Shown piece by piece: positions 26,026-33,455 of a stretch of 64,000 nt of DNA. A program made the position numbers and the translations under genes. This DNA is from Cupriavidus gilardii (GTDB lineage Bacteria > Pseudomonadota > Gammaproteobacteria > Burkholderiales > Burkholderiaceae): NCBI RefSeq assembly GCF_013314895.1, contig NZ_JABTYE010000013.1, positions 89,877-153,876 of the forward strand, written 5' to 3'. Below the pieces are notes generated by a model. That model searched no databases. It saw only the letters and a list, made by a program, of their open reading frames with translations, and had not been told where the DNA came from. How positions within the stretch are numbered: position 1 is the stretch's first letter; each line of letters starts with the position of its first letter.

Positions 26026-27345
26026 ATGAAGAAGGGTTTTTACACCATCATGGCCGCGCAGTTTTTTTCGTCGCTGGCCGACAACGCTCTGCTCATCGCC
26101 GCCATTGCCCTCCTCGCCGAATTGCATTCCCCGCAGTGGATGACCCCGCTGCTCAAGCTGTTCTTCGTGCTCTCCTATGTCGTGCTGGCCGCCTTCGTCG
26201 GCGCCTTCGCCGACTCGATGCCGAAGGGCAAGGTGATGTTCATCACCAACACGATCAAGATCGGCGGCTGCGCGATCATGATGTTCGGCCTGCACCCGCT
26301 GCTGGCCTACGGCGTGGTCGGCTTCGGCGCGGCGGCCTACTCCCCGGCCAAGTACGGCATCCTGACCGAACTGCTGCCGGCCGAACGCCTGGTGGCCGCG
26401 AACGGCTGGATCGAGGGCCTGACGGTCGGCTCGATCATCCTCGGCACGGTGGTCGGCGGCGCGCTGATCTCGGTCAAGGTATCGGCGCTGATGCTGGCGA
26501 TGGACCTGCCCTGGATCGAGACCGGCATCGACACGCCGGCCGAGGCCGCGATGGTGGTCATCATGCTGTTCTACGTGATCGCCGCCCTGTTCAATCTGTT
26601 CATTCCCGATACCGGCGCCCGCTATCCGCAGCAGGAGAAGAACCCGATCAAGCTGATCGCCGAGTTCGCCGACTGCTTCACGGCGCTGTGGAAAGACAAG
26701 CTCGGCCAGATCTCGCTGGCCGTGACCACGCTGTTCTGGGGCGCCGGCGCGACGCTGCAGTTCATCGTGCTGAAGTGGGCGGAGAAGTCGCTCGGCCTGA
26801 ACCTGTCGCAAGGCGCGCTGCTGCAGGCCGTAGTGGCGGTCGGCGTGGCCGTCGGCGCGATCATGGCGGCGATGCGCATTCCGCTACGCAAGTCGCTGTC
26901 GGTGCTGCCGTTCGGCGTGGCGATGGGCGCGATCGTGATGCTGATGGCCTTCTACACCAAGGACGCGATGCCCGATGTCGCGCTCGACCTGCTGGGCATG
27001 CGGATGCCGCTGTATATGGCGATCGCCTACGTCTTCCTGATGCTGGTGGGCGGCATGTCGGGCTACTTCGTGGTGCCGATGAACGCGCTGCTGCAGCATC
27101 GCGGCCACGTGCTGCTGTCGGCCGGCCACTCGATCGCGGTGCAGAACTTCAACGAGAACGTCTCGGTGCTGCTGATGCTGTGCCTGTATGCGCTGCTGAT
27201 CAAGCTGAACGTGCCGATCGGCATCGTGATCATCGCCTTCGGCATGTTCGTCTGCGGCACGATGCTGCTGGTGATGCGGCAGCATCGCAAGAACGTCCGG
27301 CTGTACAACTCGCTGGCGATGATCGGCGAAGACAAGCACCACTAA
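26026..27345 (+). CDS. lplT: lysophospholipid transporter LplT
   Basis: MFS permease that flips lysophospholipids (mainly lyso-PE) across the inner membrane for reacylation. About twelve hydrophobic segments are present, starting KGFYTIMAAQFFSSLADNALLIAAIALLAE, the characteristic LplT N-terminus. VVPMNALLQHRGHVLLSAGHSIAVQNFNEN is another family signature. Length is 439 aa, some 40 longer than E. coli LplT, with inserts around residue 150. In enterobacteria the partner acyltransferase Aas is adjacent; here no acyltransferase lies nearby, so reacylation must be encoded elsewhere. I chose the ATG at 26026. Confidence 0.93.
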   Translation: MKKGFYTIMAAQFFSSLADNALLIAAIALLAELHSPQWMTPLLKLFFVLSYVVLAAFVGAFADSMPKGKVMFITNTIKIGGCAIMMFGLHPLLAYGVVGFGAAAYSPAKYGILTELLPAERLVAANGWIEGLTVGSIILGTVVGGALISVKVSALMLAMDLPWIETGIDTPAEAAMVVIMLFYVIAALFNLFIPDTGARYPQQEKNPIKLIAEFADCFTALWKDKLGQISLAVTTLFWGAGATLQFIVLKWAEKSLGLNLSQGALLQAVVAVGVAVGAIMAAMRIPLRKSLSVLPFGVAMGAIVMLMAFYTKDAMPDVALDLLGMRMPLYMAIAYVFLMLVGGMSGYFVVPMNALLQHRGHVLLSAGHSIAVQNFNENVSVLLMLCLYALLIKLNVPIGIVIIAFGMFVCGTMLLVMRQHRKNVRLYNSLAMIGEDKHH

Positions 27346-27397
27346 ACCAGGACGGCGCCGAACGCGCGCCGCCGCCTTCGCGCGAAAGACCAGCGGC

Positions 27398-28591
27398 TCA
27401 GCGCGGCGGCTGCGCGGCGCGCTGCCGCGCCCGCTCCTCCCAGCCCGGCGGCACGACGAATCCGCGCGAACGTTCGCGCCACCAGCCCGGGGCCGAGGCG
27501 CCGGCCGGCTCCATCTCGCAGATCATCACCGGGGACTCGCGCCGCCAGGCCAGTTCCCGATGGGGTTCGGCGAACCGCGCCGCCAGCGCATCGTGCAAGG
27601 TCTCGAACGATTCGGTGTCGTGCTCGGGCACCAGTGCGGGCGACAGCCAGCGAGCCCGCGGCAGCCGATGCCAGCGTACTGCCAGCGCCGACGCGGAAGC
27701 GCTCAGTCCCGCCGATTGCGTATGGACGCGCTGGTCCCGCCGCACCCGCTGCGCCCACTGCTCGAGCGTCGACCACCAGCCGCGCAGATGATCGGGATTC
27801 AGCCCCAGACCGTCGAGTCCGGCCGGCATCCGTCCATCGCGATAGAACAGCCAGCCGAGCAGATAGATTTCGCTGCGATCGACGCGGGCGCCCAGCAGCG
27901 CCTCGGCCTCCGGCGTGCGCGACAGCGGCAGCTGCCGGCGAACGATATGCGACAGCTTGTCGCCGAGCCGGTCCACCAGATTGGGACCGACGAAGGCCTG
28001 CAGCCATGGGGCGCGCCCGATCTCCACGGGCGCCGCCGCGGTCGACGCATCGCTGCCGGGCTCCACCAGCAGATAGAACTTGGCGGCCATTTCCCAGTGC
28101 ACCAGCTGACCGGCGCCGCCCGCCAGCTCGCGCCAGACGAAGTCCAGCTCGCCCAGCGTCTGCACGCCGTGGCCGCCATGCCGGCGCACCGGCAGGTTGG
28201 AGGCGACCAGCTCGATGCCATTGCCGTGCGCCAGCGCAAAATGCAGCAGCCGTTCGGCATGCCGGCCCAGGCGCAGGCTGCGCGCGGCCGGGGCCAGCGC
28301 TTGCACGGCGCCCGGCAAGGCAGACAATTCCTCGATGGTGGGCGGCAGCTGGCCCGGGTCGGCGCCCGCCAGCCAGCGCTGCCATGCGGCAAGGGCCGCC
28401 GGCGGCCAGCTCGCCAGCGCGGCACCGCCGGGGCCCGCCAGTGCGGCCAGATCGTCCGGCAAGCGGCTCAACAACGGTGGCGCCAGCGTGCACCAGGCCA
28501 GATCGCGCACGCGCGCCGACGTGGCGGCGCGCCACAGCGGCTCGGCCGTGGTCGCGCCGGCGCCCGCCAATTCAGTGACCGGCTCCCGCAT
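27398..28591 (-). CDS. DUF1853 family protein
   Basis: A 397-residue cytoplasmic protein of the DUF1853 family, recognised by RVRDLAWCTLAPPLLSRLP at the N-terminus and by FVWRELAGGAGQLVHWEMAAKFYLL and LGDKLSHIVRRQLPLSRTPEA further on. The function of the family is not established. Its start overlaps the end of the udg gene by 20 bases (ATG at 28589-28591) or 35 bases (GTG at 28606). That makes it the last gene of the tsaB-rimI-udg-DUF1853 run, so a role in DNA or RNA metabolism is possible but is only inferred from position. Confidence 0.85.
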   Translation of the reverse strand: MREPVTELAGAGATTAEPLWRAATSARVRDLAWCTLAPPLLSRLPDDLAALAGPGGAALASWPPAALAAWQRWLAGADPGQLPPTIEELSALPGAVQALAPAARSLRLGRHAERLLHFALAHGNGIELVASNLPVRRHGGHGVQTLGELDFVWRELAGGAGQLVHWEMAAKFYLLVEPGSDASTAAAPVEIGRAPWLQAFVGPNLVDRLGDKLSHIVRRQLPLSRTPEAEALLGARVDRSEIYLLGWLFYRDGRMPAGLDGLGLNPDHLRGWWSTLEQWAQRVRRDQRVHTQSAGLSASASALAVRWHRLPRARWLSPALVPEHDTESFETLHDALAARFAEPHRELAWRRESPVMICEMEPAGASAPGWWRERSRGFVVPPGWEERARQRAAQPPR

Positions 28592-29465
28592 CGCTGCCGC
28601 CGGCACCGCCGGCCCGTGGAGCGTCGAGCTGACCGGCCGCGGCAGCCGGATCGTTCTGCCGGTAGACGTCGCGCGCCAGGCACAGGTCTTCCCACGCGCG
28701 CGCCTTGTCGGTGAGCGTGCGCAGCAGATAGGCCGGGTGGTAGGTCACGACCACCGGGATGCCTTCGTAGCGATGCACCGTGCCGCGCAGCTTGCCGATC
28801 GGCGTGGTGGTGCGCAGCAGGGTCTGCGCGGCGAAGCGGCCCAGCACGACGATCAGGCGCGGGCGCACCAGCGCGATCTGCCGGCGCAGGAACGGCTCGC
28901 ACTGTTCGACTTCGGCGGGCTCGGGATTGCGGTTGCCGGGCGGCCGGCACTTCAGCACGTTGGCGATAAAGACATTGCGCCCCCGCGCCAGCTGCAGCGA
29001 CGCCAGCATATTGTCGAGCAGCTTGCCGGCCTGGCCGACGAAGGGCTCGCCCTGCCGGTCCTCGTTCTCGCCCGGCGCCTCGCCGATCAGCATCCAGTCG
29101 GCCTCGCGATCGCCGACGCCGAACACCGTCTGCGTCCGCGTGCTGCACAACTGGCAGGCGGTGCAACCGGCGACGCGCGCTTCCAGCGCCTGCCAGTCGA
29201 GCGCGGCAATGTCGTCGGTGCGCTCTGCGGTGCGCTCGGCGGCGCGGTCTTCGGAGCGGTCTTCGGCGCGGTCTTCGGCGCGGTCTTGGGCAAACTCGGG
29301 CGCAGACAGCAGCAAGTCCTCGTCCGGCAGGATCGGGATGACAGGCTGGCGCGGTGCCGCCTCGGCCGATGGCGCATTCGGCGCGACGGCCGGCGCCGAA
29401 GCATGACGCGGCACCCATTCGGTGCCGATGCCCAGTGCCTCGAGAAACAGCGCGCGCCGGTTCAT
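28572..29465 (-). CDS. uracil-DNA glycosylase, family 4 (Fe-S type)
   Basis: Removes uracil from DNA. The 4Fe-4S cysteines are visible as GCTACQLC and [10 protein letters not shown]...EQCEPF. The active-site motif [17 protein letters not shown] is followed by the typical THP-like [10 protein letters not shown] near the C-terminus. Length is 297 aa, longer than most family 4 enzymes because of an N-terminal domain of roughly 85 residues. That domain ends in an acidic/basic repeat ([19 protein letters not shown]), encoded by a 12-bp array. Start: ATG at 29463-29465 with GGAGGAATC upstream, overlapping the rimI stop by four bases. Confidence 0.95.
   Translation of the reverse strand: MNRRALFLEALGIGTEWVPRHASAPAVAPNAPSAEAAPRQPVIPILPDEDLLLSAPEFAQDRAEDRAEDRSEDRAAERTAERTDDIAALDWQALEARVAGCTACQLCSTRTQTVFGVGDREADWMLIGEAPGENEDRQGEPFVGQAGKLLDNMLASLQLARGRNVFIANVLKCRPPGNRNPEPAEVEQCEPFLRRQIALVRPRLIVVLGRFAAQTLLRTTTPIGKLRGTVHRYEGIPVVVTYHPAYLLRTLTDKARAWEDLCLARDVYRQNDPAAAAGQLDAPRAGGAGGSDAGAGH
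29242..29288. repeat. 12-bp in-frame tandem array (4 copies) in udg
   Basis: Four copies of GCGCGGTCTTCG-type units, with two more diverged copies at 29218-29241. On the minus strand they encode an EDRA/EDRS repeat in the N-terminal extension of the glycosylase. Confidence 0.88.
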
Positions 29466-30022
29466 GCCGATTCCTCCGGCGCCTGGTCCTGCTGCGCACC
29501 CCAGTGGCGGCGCAGCACCAGCGCATCCTCGCGCGCGCCGCCGGCGGCCGGGTAATAGCCCTTGCGCCGACCGATCACCTCGAATCCGGCGGCCTCGTAC
29601 AGCGCCAGCGCCGCGGTATTCGATGGCCGGACTTCGAGCAGCACATTGGGCAGACGATGCTGATGCGCGGTCGCCAGCGCCACGGCCAGCAGCAGCTTGC
29701 CAAGGCCGCGGCGATGGCGCGCCGGTTCGATCGTGATATTGAGCAGATGCATCTCGTCGACCACCGGCATCAGCACCGCGTAACCGGCCAGCGCGCCGGC
29801 CGGGTCGCGCAGCGTCAGGCCGATATGGCCGGCCTTGACCGAGTTCTCGAAGTTGCCGCGGGTCCAGGGATGGCTGTAGGCGCGCTGCTCGATCTCGACC
29901 ACCGCGTCGAGGTCGCGCGCGCTCATGCGCGCCAGCGACCAGCCGCCCGGCAGGGTCGGCATATCGGGCACCGCGGGCCGCGCGCGGGTGCCGGTGCCGC
30001 TGTCGCCAAGCGTGGCGCTCAT
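29462..30022 (-). CDS. rimI: ribosomal protein bS18 N-acetyltransferase RimI
   Basis: GNAT acetyltransferase for the N-terminus of ribosomal protein bS18. The acetyl-CoA binding loop is RHRRGLGKLLL, preceded by MHLLNITIEP; the C-terminal LYEAAGFEVIGRRKGYYP is the RimI signature with the terminal catalytic Tyr. The first 30 or so residues are an extra Thr/Pro/Gly segment before GWSLARMSARDLDAV. Start: ATG at 30020-30022 with GGAGAG upstream. It overlaps tsaB by four bases and udg by four bases, so all three are probably translationally coupled. Confidence 0.93.
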   Translation of the reverse strand: MSATLGDSGTGTRARPAVPDMPTLPGGWSLARMSARDLDAVVEIEQRAYSHPWTRGNFENSVKAGHIGLTLRDPAGALAGYAVLMPVVDEMHLLNITIEPARHRRGLGKLLLAVALATAHQHRLPNVLLEVRPSNTAALALYEAAGFEVIGRRKGYYPAAGGAREDALVLRRHWGAQQDQAPEESA

Positions 30023-30816
30023 TGCCGCTCTCCGGTCGCCGCCAGCGAGGCGCGCCCCGCCGCCGCGGCCTGACGCTCGGCGACAGTCTGCGCGACCTTG
30101 TCGCGCAGGTACAGCGGCGCCGCATCGGCAGCGGCCACGGTCTCGCCGCGCGCCAGCGCGCGCTGGGCGATCGCCACCACGGCAGCCGCATGCGGCATTG
30201 CACCCGATATCGTGCGAGCAGCCTGCGCGGCAACCTGCAGCCGCTCGCCATAGACCGTGACGCCGTTGCCGGCGAGCCAGAACGGCGCGGCGGGGTTCGG
30301 CACCGCCTCCGGGGGGATCACCCGCATCGGGCCGGCTTCCTGCCATTCGCCACGCACCGCATCCCAATCGAACAGCCCGGCATAGACTTCGTCCATGCGG
30401 GCGTCAAGGGCGACCAGCACCGGCATGCCGGAGGGCAACACGTCGGCCGCGGGATCGCCCTCGCCTTCCAGGCCGGCACCGGGCACGCCGCGCACGCGTT
30501 CGGCGCACGCCATCAGGGTATTGACCGGCACCACCGGCAGATCGGCACCGAAGGCCAGCCCCTGGGCGATGCCGCAGGCGGTGCGCAGGCCGGTGAACGA
30601 TCCCGGGCCGGCGCCGAAGGCGATCGCGGCGCAATCGGCCAGCCGGATGCCGGCCTCGGCCAGCAGTTCGCCGGCGGCGGGAAGGACCCGGGCCGACGAG
30701 CGCGGCCCGGTCTGTTCGTGGCGGGCCAGACAATGCAGGCCGCCAGTGGGCGTGGCGCGGCCAAGCGCAACCGAACACCACTCGGTGGAGGTTTCAACGG
30801 CAAGAATCCAGGACAT
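30019..30816 (-). CDS. tsaB: tRNA N6-threonylcarbamoyladenosine biosynthesis protein TsaB
   Basis: Part of the TsaB-TsaD-TsaE complex that makes the t6A modification at position 37 of ANN-decoding tRNAs. The ASKHA-fold N-terminus is ILAVETSTEWCSVALG; the central GPGSFTGLRTACGIAQGLA is diagnostic. Length is 265 aa. Like other TsaB proteins it lacks the metal-binding His pair of TsaD and acts as a scaffold. It is the first gene of the tsaB-rimI-udg-DUF1853 run and divergent from the acyl-CoA-binding protein gene. Confidence 0.94.
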   Translation of the reverse strand: MSWILAVETSTEWCSVALGRATPTGGLHCLARHEQTGPRSSARVLPAAGELLAEAGIRLADCAAIAFGAGPGSFTGLRTACGIAQGLAFGADLPVVPVNTLMACAERVRGVPGAGLEGEGDPAADVLPSGMPVLVALDARMDEVYAGLFDWDAVRGEWQEAGPMRVIPPEAVPNPAAPFWLAGNGVTVYGERLQVAAQAARTISGAMPHAAAVVAIAQRALARGETVAAADAAPLYLRDKVAQTVAERQAAAAGRASLAATGERQ

Positions 30817-30934
30817 GCCGCGATTGTATCCGCTGACCGCGGAACCGAAGCCGTCCTCGGTTTTTGCAGGGAGGGGTTCGGGTCCCGCGCAGCTATCATC
30901 GCGATTCGATCCCCCTCACTGCCCAGGAGTCACC

Positions 30935-31204
30935 ATGAGCGACCTGCAACAGCGCTTCGAGCAAGCGCAGAACGACGTCAAGCAACTGCCCGAGCGCCCC
31001 AGCAACATGACGCTGCTGCGCCTGTACGCGCTGTACAAGCAAGGCAGCGAGGGCGACGTCCATGGCGACAAGCCCGGCATGACGGACTTCGTCGGCCGCT
31101 ACAAGTTCGAGGCCTGGGAGACGCTGAAAGGCACCAGTCAGGAAGAGGCGATGCAGAAGTACATCGAGCTGGTGGAAGAGCTGAAGTCGGGCGCGGCCAG
31201 CTGA
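30935..31204 (+). CDS. acyl-CoA-binding protein (ACBP)
   Basis: An 89-residue four-helix protein that binds medium- and long-chain acyl-CoA esters in the cytoplasm. LLRLYALYKQGSEGDVHGDKP and FVGRYKFEAWETLKGTSQEEAMQKYIELVEEL match the ACBP signature almost entirely, including the Tyr and Lys residues that contact CoA. AGGAG lies just before the ATG at 30935. ACBP is common in eukaryotes and present in a limited set of bacteria, including some Burkholderiales. It is a single-gene unit here, between tsaB (divergent) and an MFS exporter (convergent). Confidence 0.95.
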   Translation: MSDLQQRFEQAQNDVKQLPERPSNMTLLRLYALYKQGSEGDVHGDKPGMTDFVGRYKFEAWETLKGTSQEEAMQKYIELVEELKSGAAS

Positions 31205-31214
31205 GCCCCACCGC

Positions 31215-31246
31215 CCTGTCGTCCCCACGCAGGCGGGGACGACAGG
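31215..31246. terminator. bidirectional terminator-like hairpin
   Basis: A perfect 12-bp stem, CCTGTCGTCCCC with GGGGACGACAGG, around an 8-base loop. It sits between the convergent ACBP and MFS genes, eight bases before the MFS stop. There is no U-run. Confidence 0.75.
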
Positions 31247-31253
31247 ATCCTCG

Positions 31254-32747
31254 CTACTGTCCCACCTGCTCGGGCGCCTGCCGCGGCCGGATCCGCCAGG
31301 CGGCCAGGATCGCGGTCGCGATCACCAGCCCCACCGCCAGAAAGGTCTCGTCGAAGGCGCGGATGCGTGCCGCGGCATCGGCCCCGGCCTGATTGCCGGC
31401 CAGCAGCGCGCCATGCGATTCGAGCCGCCATTGCAGGCCGACCCCGGCCAGGCTGACGCCGATGGCACCGCCGAGCTGGCGCACGAAGTTGATCACGCTC
31501 GATCCCTGCGCGATCAGCGAGAAGTCGACGCCCCGCATCGCGCCCAGCGACAGCGACGGCAGGATGCAGCCCAGGCCGATGCGGCCCAGCACCGCCAGCG
31601 CGACCAGCACGACATAGGGCGTCGCCAGCGAGCCCAGCGCCATCAGCAGGAACGATGCCGCCAGCAGCGCGAGGCCGACCGACACCTGGATATGCGGCGG
31701 CACGCGGCTGGTCAGGCGTCCCGCCAGGGCGATGGTCACCGCCAGCGCGATCCCGGCCGGCAGCAACACGAAGCCCGCCTGCGACGGCGAGTACTGCAGC
31801 GCCATCTGCATGTAGACGGGCAGCAGATAGGTCGAGCCGAACAGGCCGGCACCATAGATGAAGGCCACTACCGCGCCGGCCGAGAACTGCCGGTAGCTGT
31901 ACAGCCGCATGTTCATCAGCGGGTCGGACGCGCGCAGCTGCCACAGCACGAACAGCACCAGCAGCAGCACGCCCAAGCCCGACAGCAGCAGGCCGGTGAC
32001 GGTGTCCTCGCGCAGCTCGACCAGGCCGTTGAGCAGCATCACCGTGGCGACGCCGGCCAGCGCCAGGCCCTGCCAGTCGAGCGGTTTCCGCTCGCCCATC
32101 ATCGCCGAATCGATCGCCATGAAGCGGCGCGCCATCAGCCCGGCGACGATGGTCAGCGGCACCACCACGAAGAAGATCGAACGCCAGCCGAACGATTCGA
32201 CCAGGAAACCGCCGAGGCTCGGCCCCAGTGCCGGCGCCAGCACCACGCCGAAGCCGAACATCCCCATCGCCCGGCCCTGCTCGCGCTCCTCGAACACGCG
32301 CAGGATCAGGATATTGGGCAGCGGCTGCATGATGCCCGCGGCCACGCCCTCGGCCACGCGCATGCCGATCATCACGCCATAGCTGGGCGAGAAGCCGCCG
32401 ACCATGCCGCCCACGCCCAGCAGCACGGCGGCGCCGAGAAAGGTGCGGCGCAGGCCGTAGCGGTTCAGCAGCCAGGGGGTCAGCAGCATCGCCAGCGTCA
32501 TCGCGATCATGAAGCTGGCCGCGACCCATTGCGCGCGTTCCTGCCCCAGTCCGAAATGCCGGCTCAGGTCCGGCACCGCGACATTGACGATGGTCGACGA
32601 CACGATCGACGACATCGTGCCGATCATCAGCGTGATCAGCACCAGCCAGCGCAGCTTGTCGCCGTAGCGCTCGCGCAGGTACGCGCGCGTCGGGGCGCTG
32701 CGCGCCGGACCGTCGCCGGCGCGCGGCGGCAAGGAGTCCTCGCTCAC
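31254..32747 (-). CDS. MFS multidrug exporter, DHA2 (EmrB/QacA) family
   Basis: A 497-residue protein with about fourteen hydrophobic segments. Motif A-like GLGQERAQWVAASFMIAMTLAML and LNRYGLRRTFLG, and motif C-like PALGPSLGGFLVESFGWRSIFFV, are typical of proton-driven drug antiporters of the DHA2 group. No membrane-fusion partner (EmrA-like) lies beside it, so it probably works alone at the inner membrane. The start is GTG at 32745-32747, overlapping the stop of the upstream SRPBCC gene (GTGA), so the two are coupled. Substrate unknown. Confidence 0.92.
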   Translation of the reverse strand: MSEDSLPPRAGDGPARSAPTRAYLRERYGDKLRWLVLITLMIGTMSSIVSSTIVNVAVPDLSRHFGLGQERAQWVAASFMIAMTLAMLLTPWLLNRYGLRRTFLGAAVLLGVGGMVGGFSPSYGVMIGMRVAEGVAAGIMQPLPNILILRVFEEREQGRAMGMFGFGVVLAPALGPSLGGFLVESFGWRSIFFVVVPLTIVAGLMARRFMAIDSAMMGERKPLDWQGLALAGVATVMLLNGLVELREDTVTGLLLSGLGVLLLVLFVLWQLRASDPLMNMRLYSYRQFSAGAVVAFIYGAGLFGSTYLLPVYMQMALQYSPSQAGFVLLPAGIALAVTIALAGRLTSRVPPHIQVSVGLALLAASFLLMALGSLATPYVVLVALAVLGRIGLGCILPSLSLGAMRGVDFSLIAQGSSVINFVRQLGGAIGVSLAGVGLQWRLESHGALLAGNQAGADAAARIRAFDETFLAVGLVIATAILAAWRIRPRQAPEQVGQ

Positions 32748-33214
32748 CCCAGTCTTCCGAGGCTCGCCAGTTCACGGATCTTGCGCACCGTATCGAGATC
32801 GGCCTCGTGATAGGCGGACTTGACGATCTCGGCGTAGCGGTCGTCGCCGCTGGCATCGACCGCCGGCATCGTGGTCTCGTAGGTGAAGCGCAGCAGCAGC
32901 GCGCCGGGGCCGGGCGTCTCGATGGTCATCGTCAGCGTGCCGCCGGCGTGGTCGGCGGTGGCGGCGGTCTCGTAACGAACCGAGCGGCGCGGTTCGAACA
33001 CGACCCGGTCGCTGACCTCGGCCTTGCCGAAATGCAGCACGCGTTCGATCCAGTCGTCGCCTCGACCGGTGATTTCGGCGCGGTCCAGGCCGAGCACGAA
33101 CAGCTCCGGCGACTGGCCGCGCAGCACCAGCCCCTGCCAGACCTGGTCCGCCGTCAGCGGGTCCAGCGACGGCGAGTTGGGGTCATTGATCTCTACCAGA
33201 TGCTCGAAGCGCAA
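32744..33214 (-). CDS. SRPBCC/DUF1857 family protein
   Basis: A 156-residue START-like (SRPBCC) protein, beginning with MRFEHLVEINDPNSPSLDPL and VWQGLVLRGQSPELFVLGLD, as in DUF1857. The last half, LLLRFTYETTMP...AYHEADLDTVRKIRELA, ends in the long C-terminal helix of the fold. Such proteins bind hydrophobic ligands; no ligand is known here. Start is TTG at 33212-33214 with GAGGGAGA upstream. It is translationally coupled to the drug exporter, so it may bind or sense a compound that the exporter removes (inference). Confidence 0.85.
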   Translation of the reverse strand: MRFEHLVEINDPNSPSLDPLTADQVWQGLVLRGQSPELFVLGLDRAEITGRGDDWIERVLHFGKAEVSDRVVFEPRRSVRYETAATADHAGGTLTMTIETPGPGALLLRFTYETTMPAVDASGDDRYAEIVKSAYHEADLDTVRKIRELASLGRLG

Positions 33215-33284
33215 CTTGATTCTCCCTCTTGCTCAAGCCGTCATTATGAGGGCCTCGCGCCGGCGCCGCATTCCGCAAAGCAAA

Positions 33285-33304
33285 AAGCCCGCGGATGCGG
33301 GCTT
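33285..33304 (-). terminator. intrinsic terminator after aceB
   Basis: Read on the minus strand, an 8-bp stem (AAGCCCGC with GCGGGCTT, 4-base loop) is followed by TTTTT, the classical form. It lies about 150 bases beyond the aceB stop and just upstream of the SRPBCC gene. Confidence 0.8.
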
Positions 33305-33330
33305 GTCGAATGCATGCGAACCACCAATGG

Positions 33331-33451
33331 GTTCTCCCTCTCGCCTCAGGGGAGAAAGGTTGGGGAGAGGTAGTCTTGACCCACGGCAGCGGCATGACCG
33401 CCGCGGCTTGCCCTCTCCCCCGCCGCTCTCCCGCGAGCGGGAGAGGGGAAC
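33331..33451. repeat. CCCTCTCCC-type intergenic palindrome element, copy A
   Basis: Two palindromes about 50 bases apart: a diverged CTCCCTCTCGCCTCAGGGG, and a perfect 9-bp stem CTCTCCCGC-GA-GCGGGAGAG at 33426-33445. The order and flanks match copy B at 37657-37797. It lies downstream of aceB, four bases from its stop codon. Confidence 0.85.
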
Positions 33452-33455
33452 CTCA

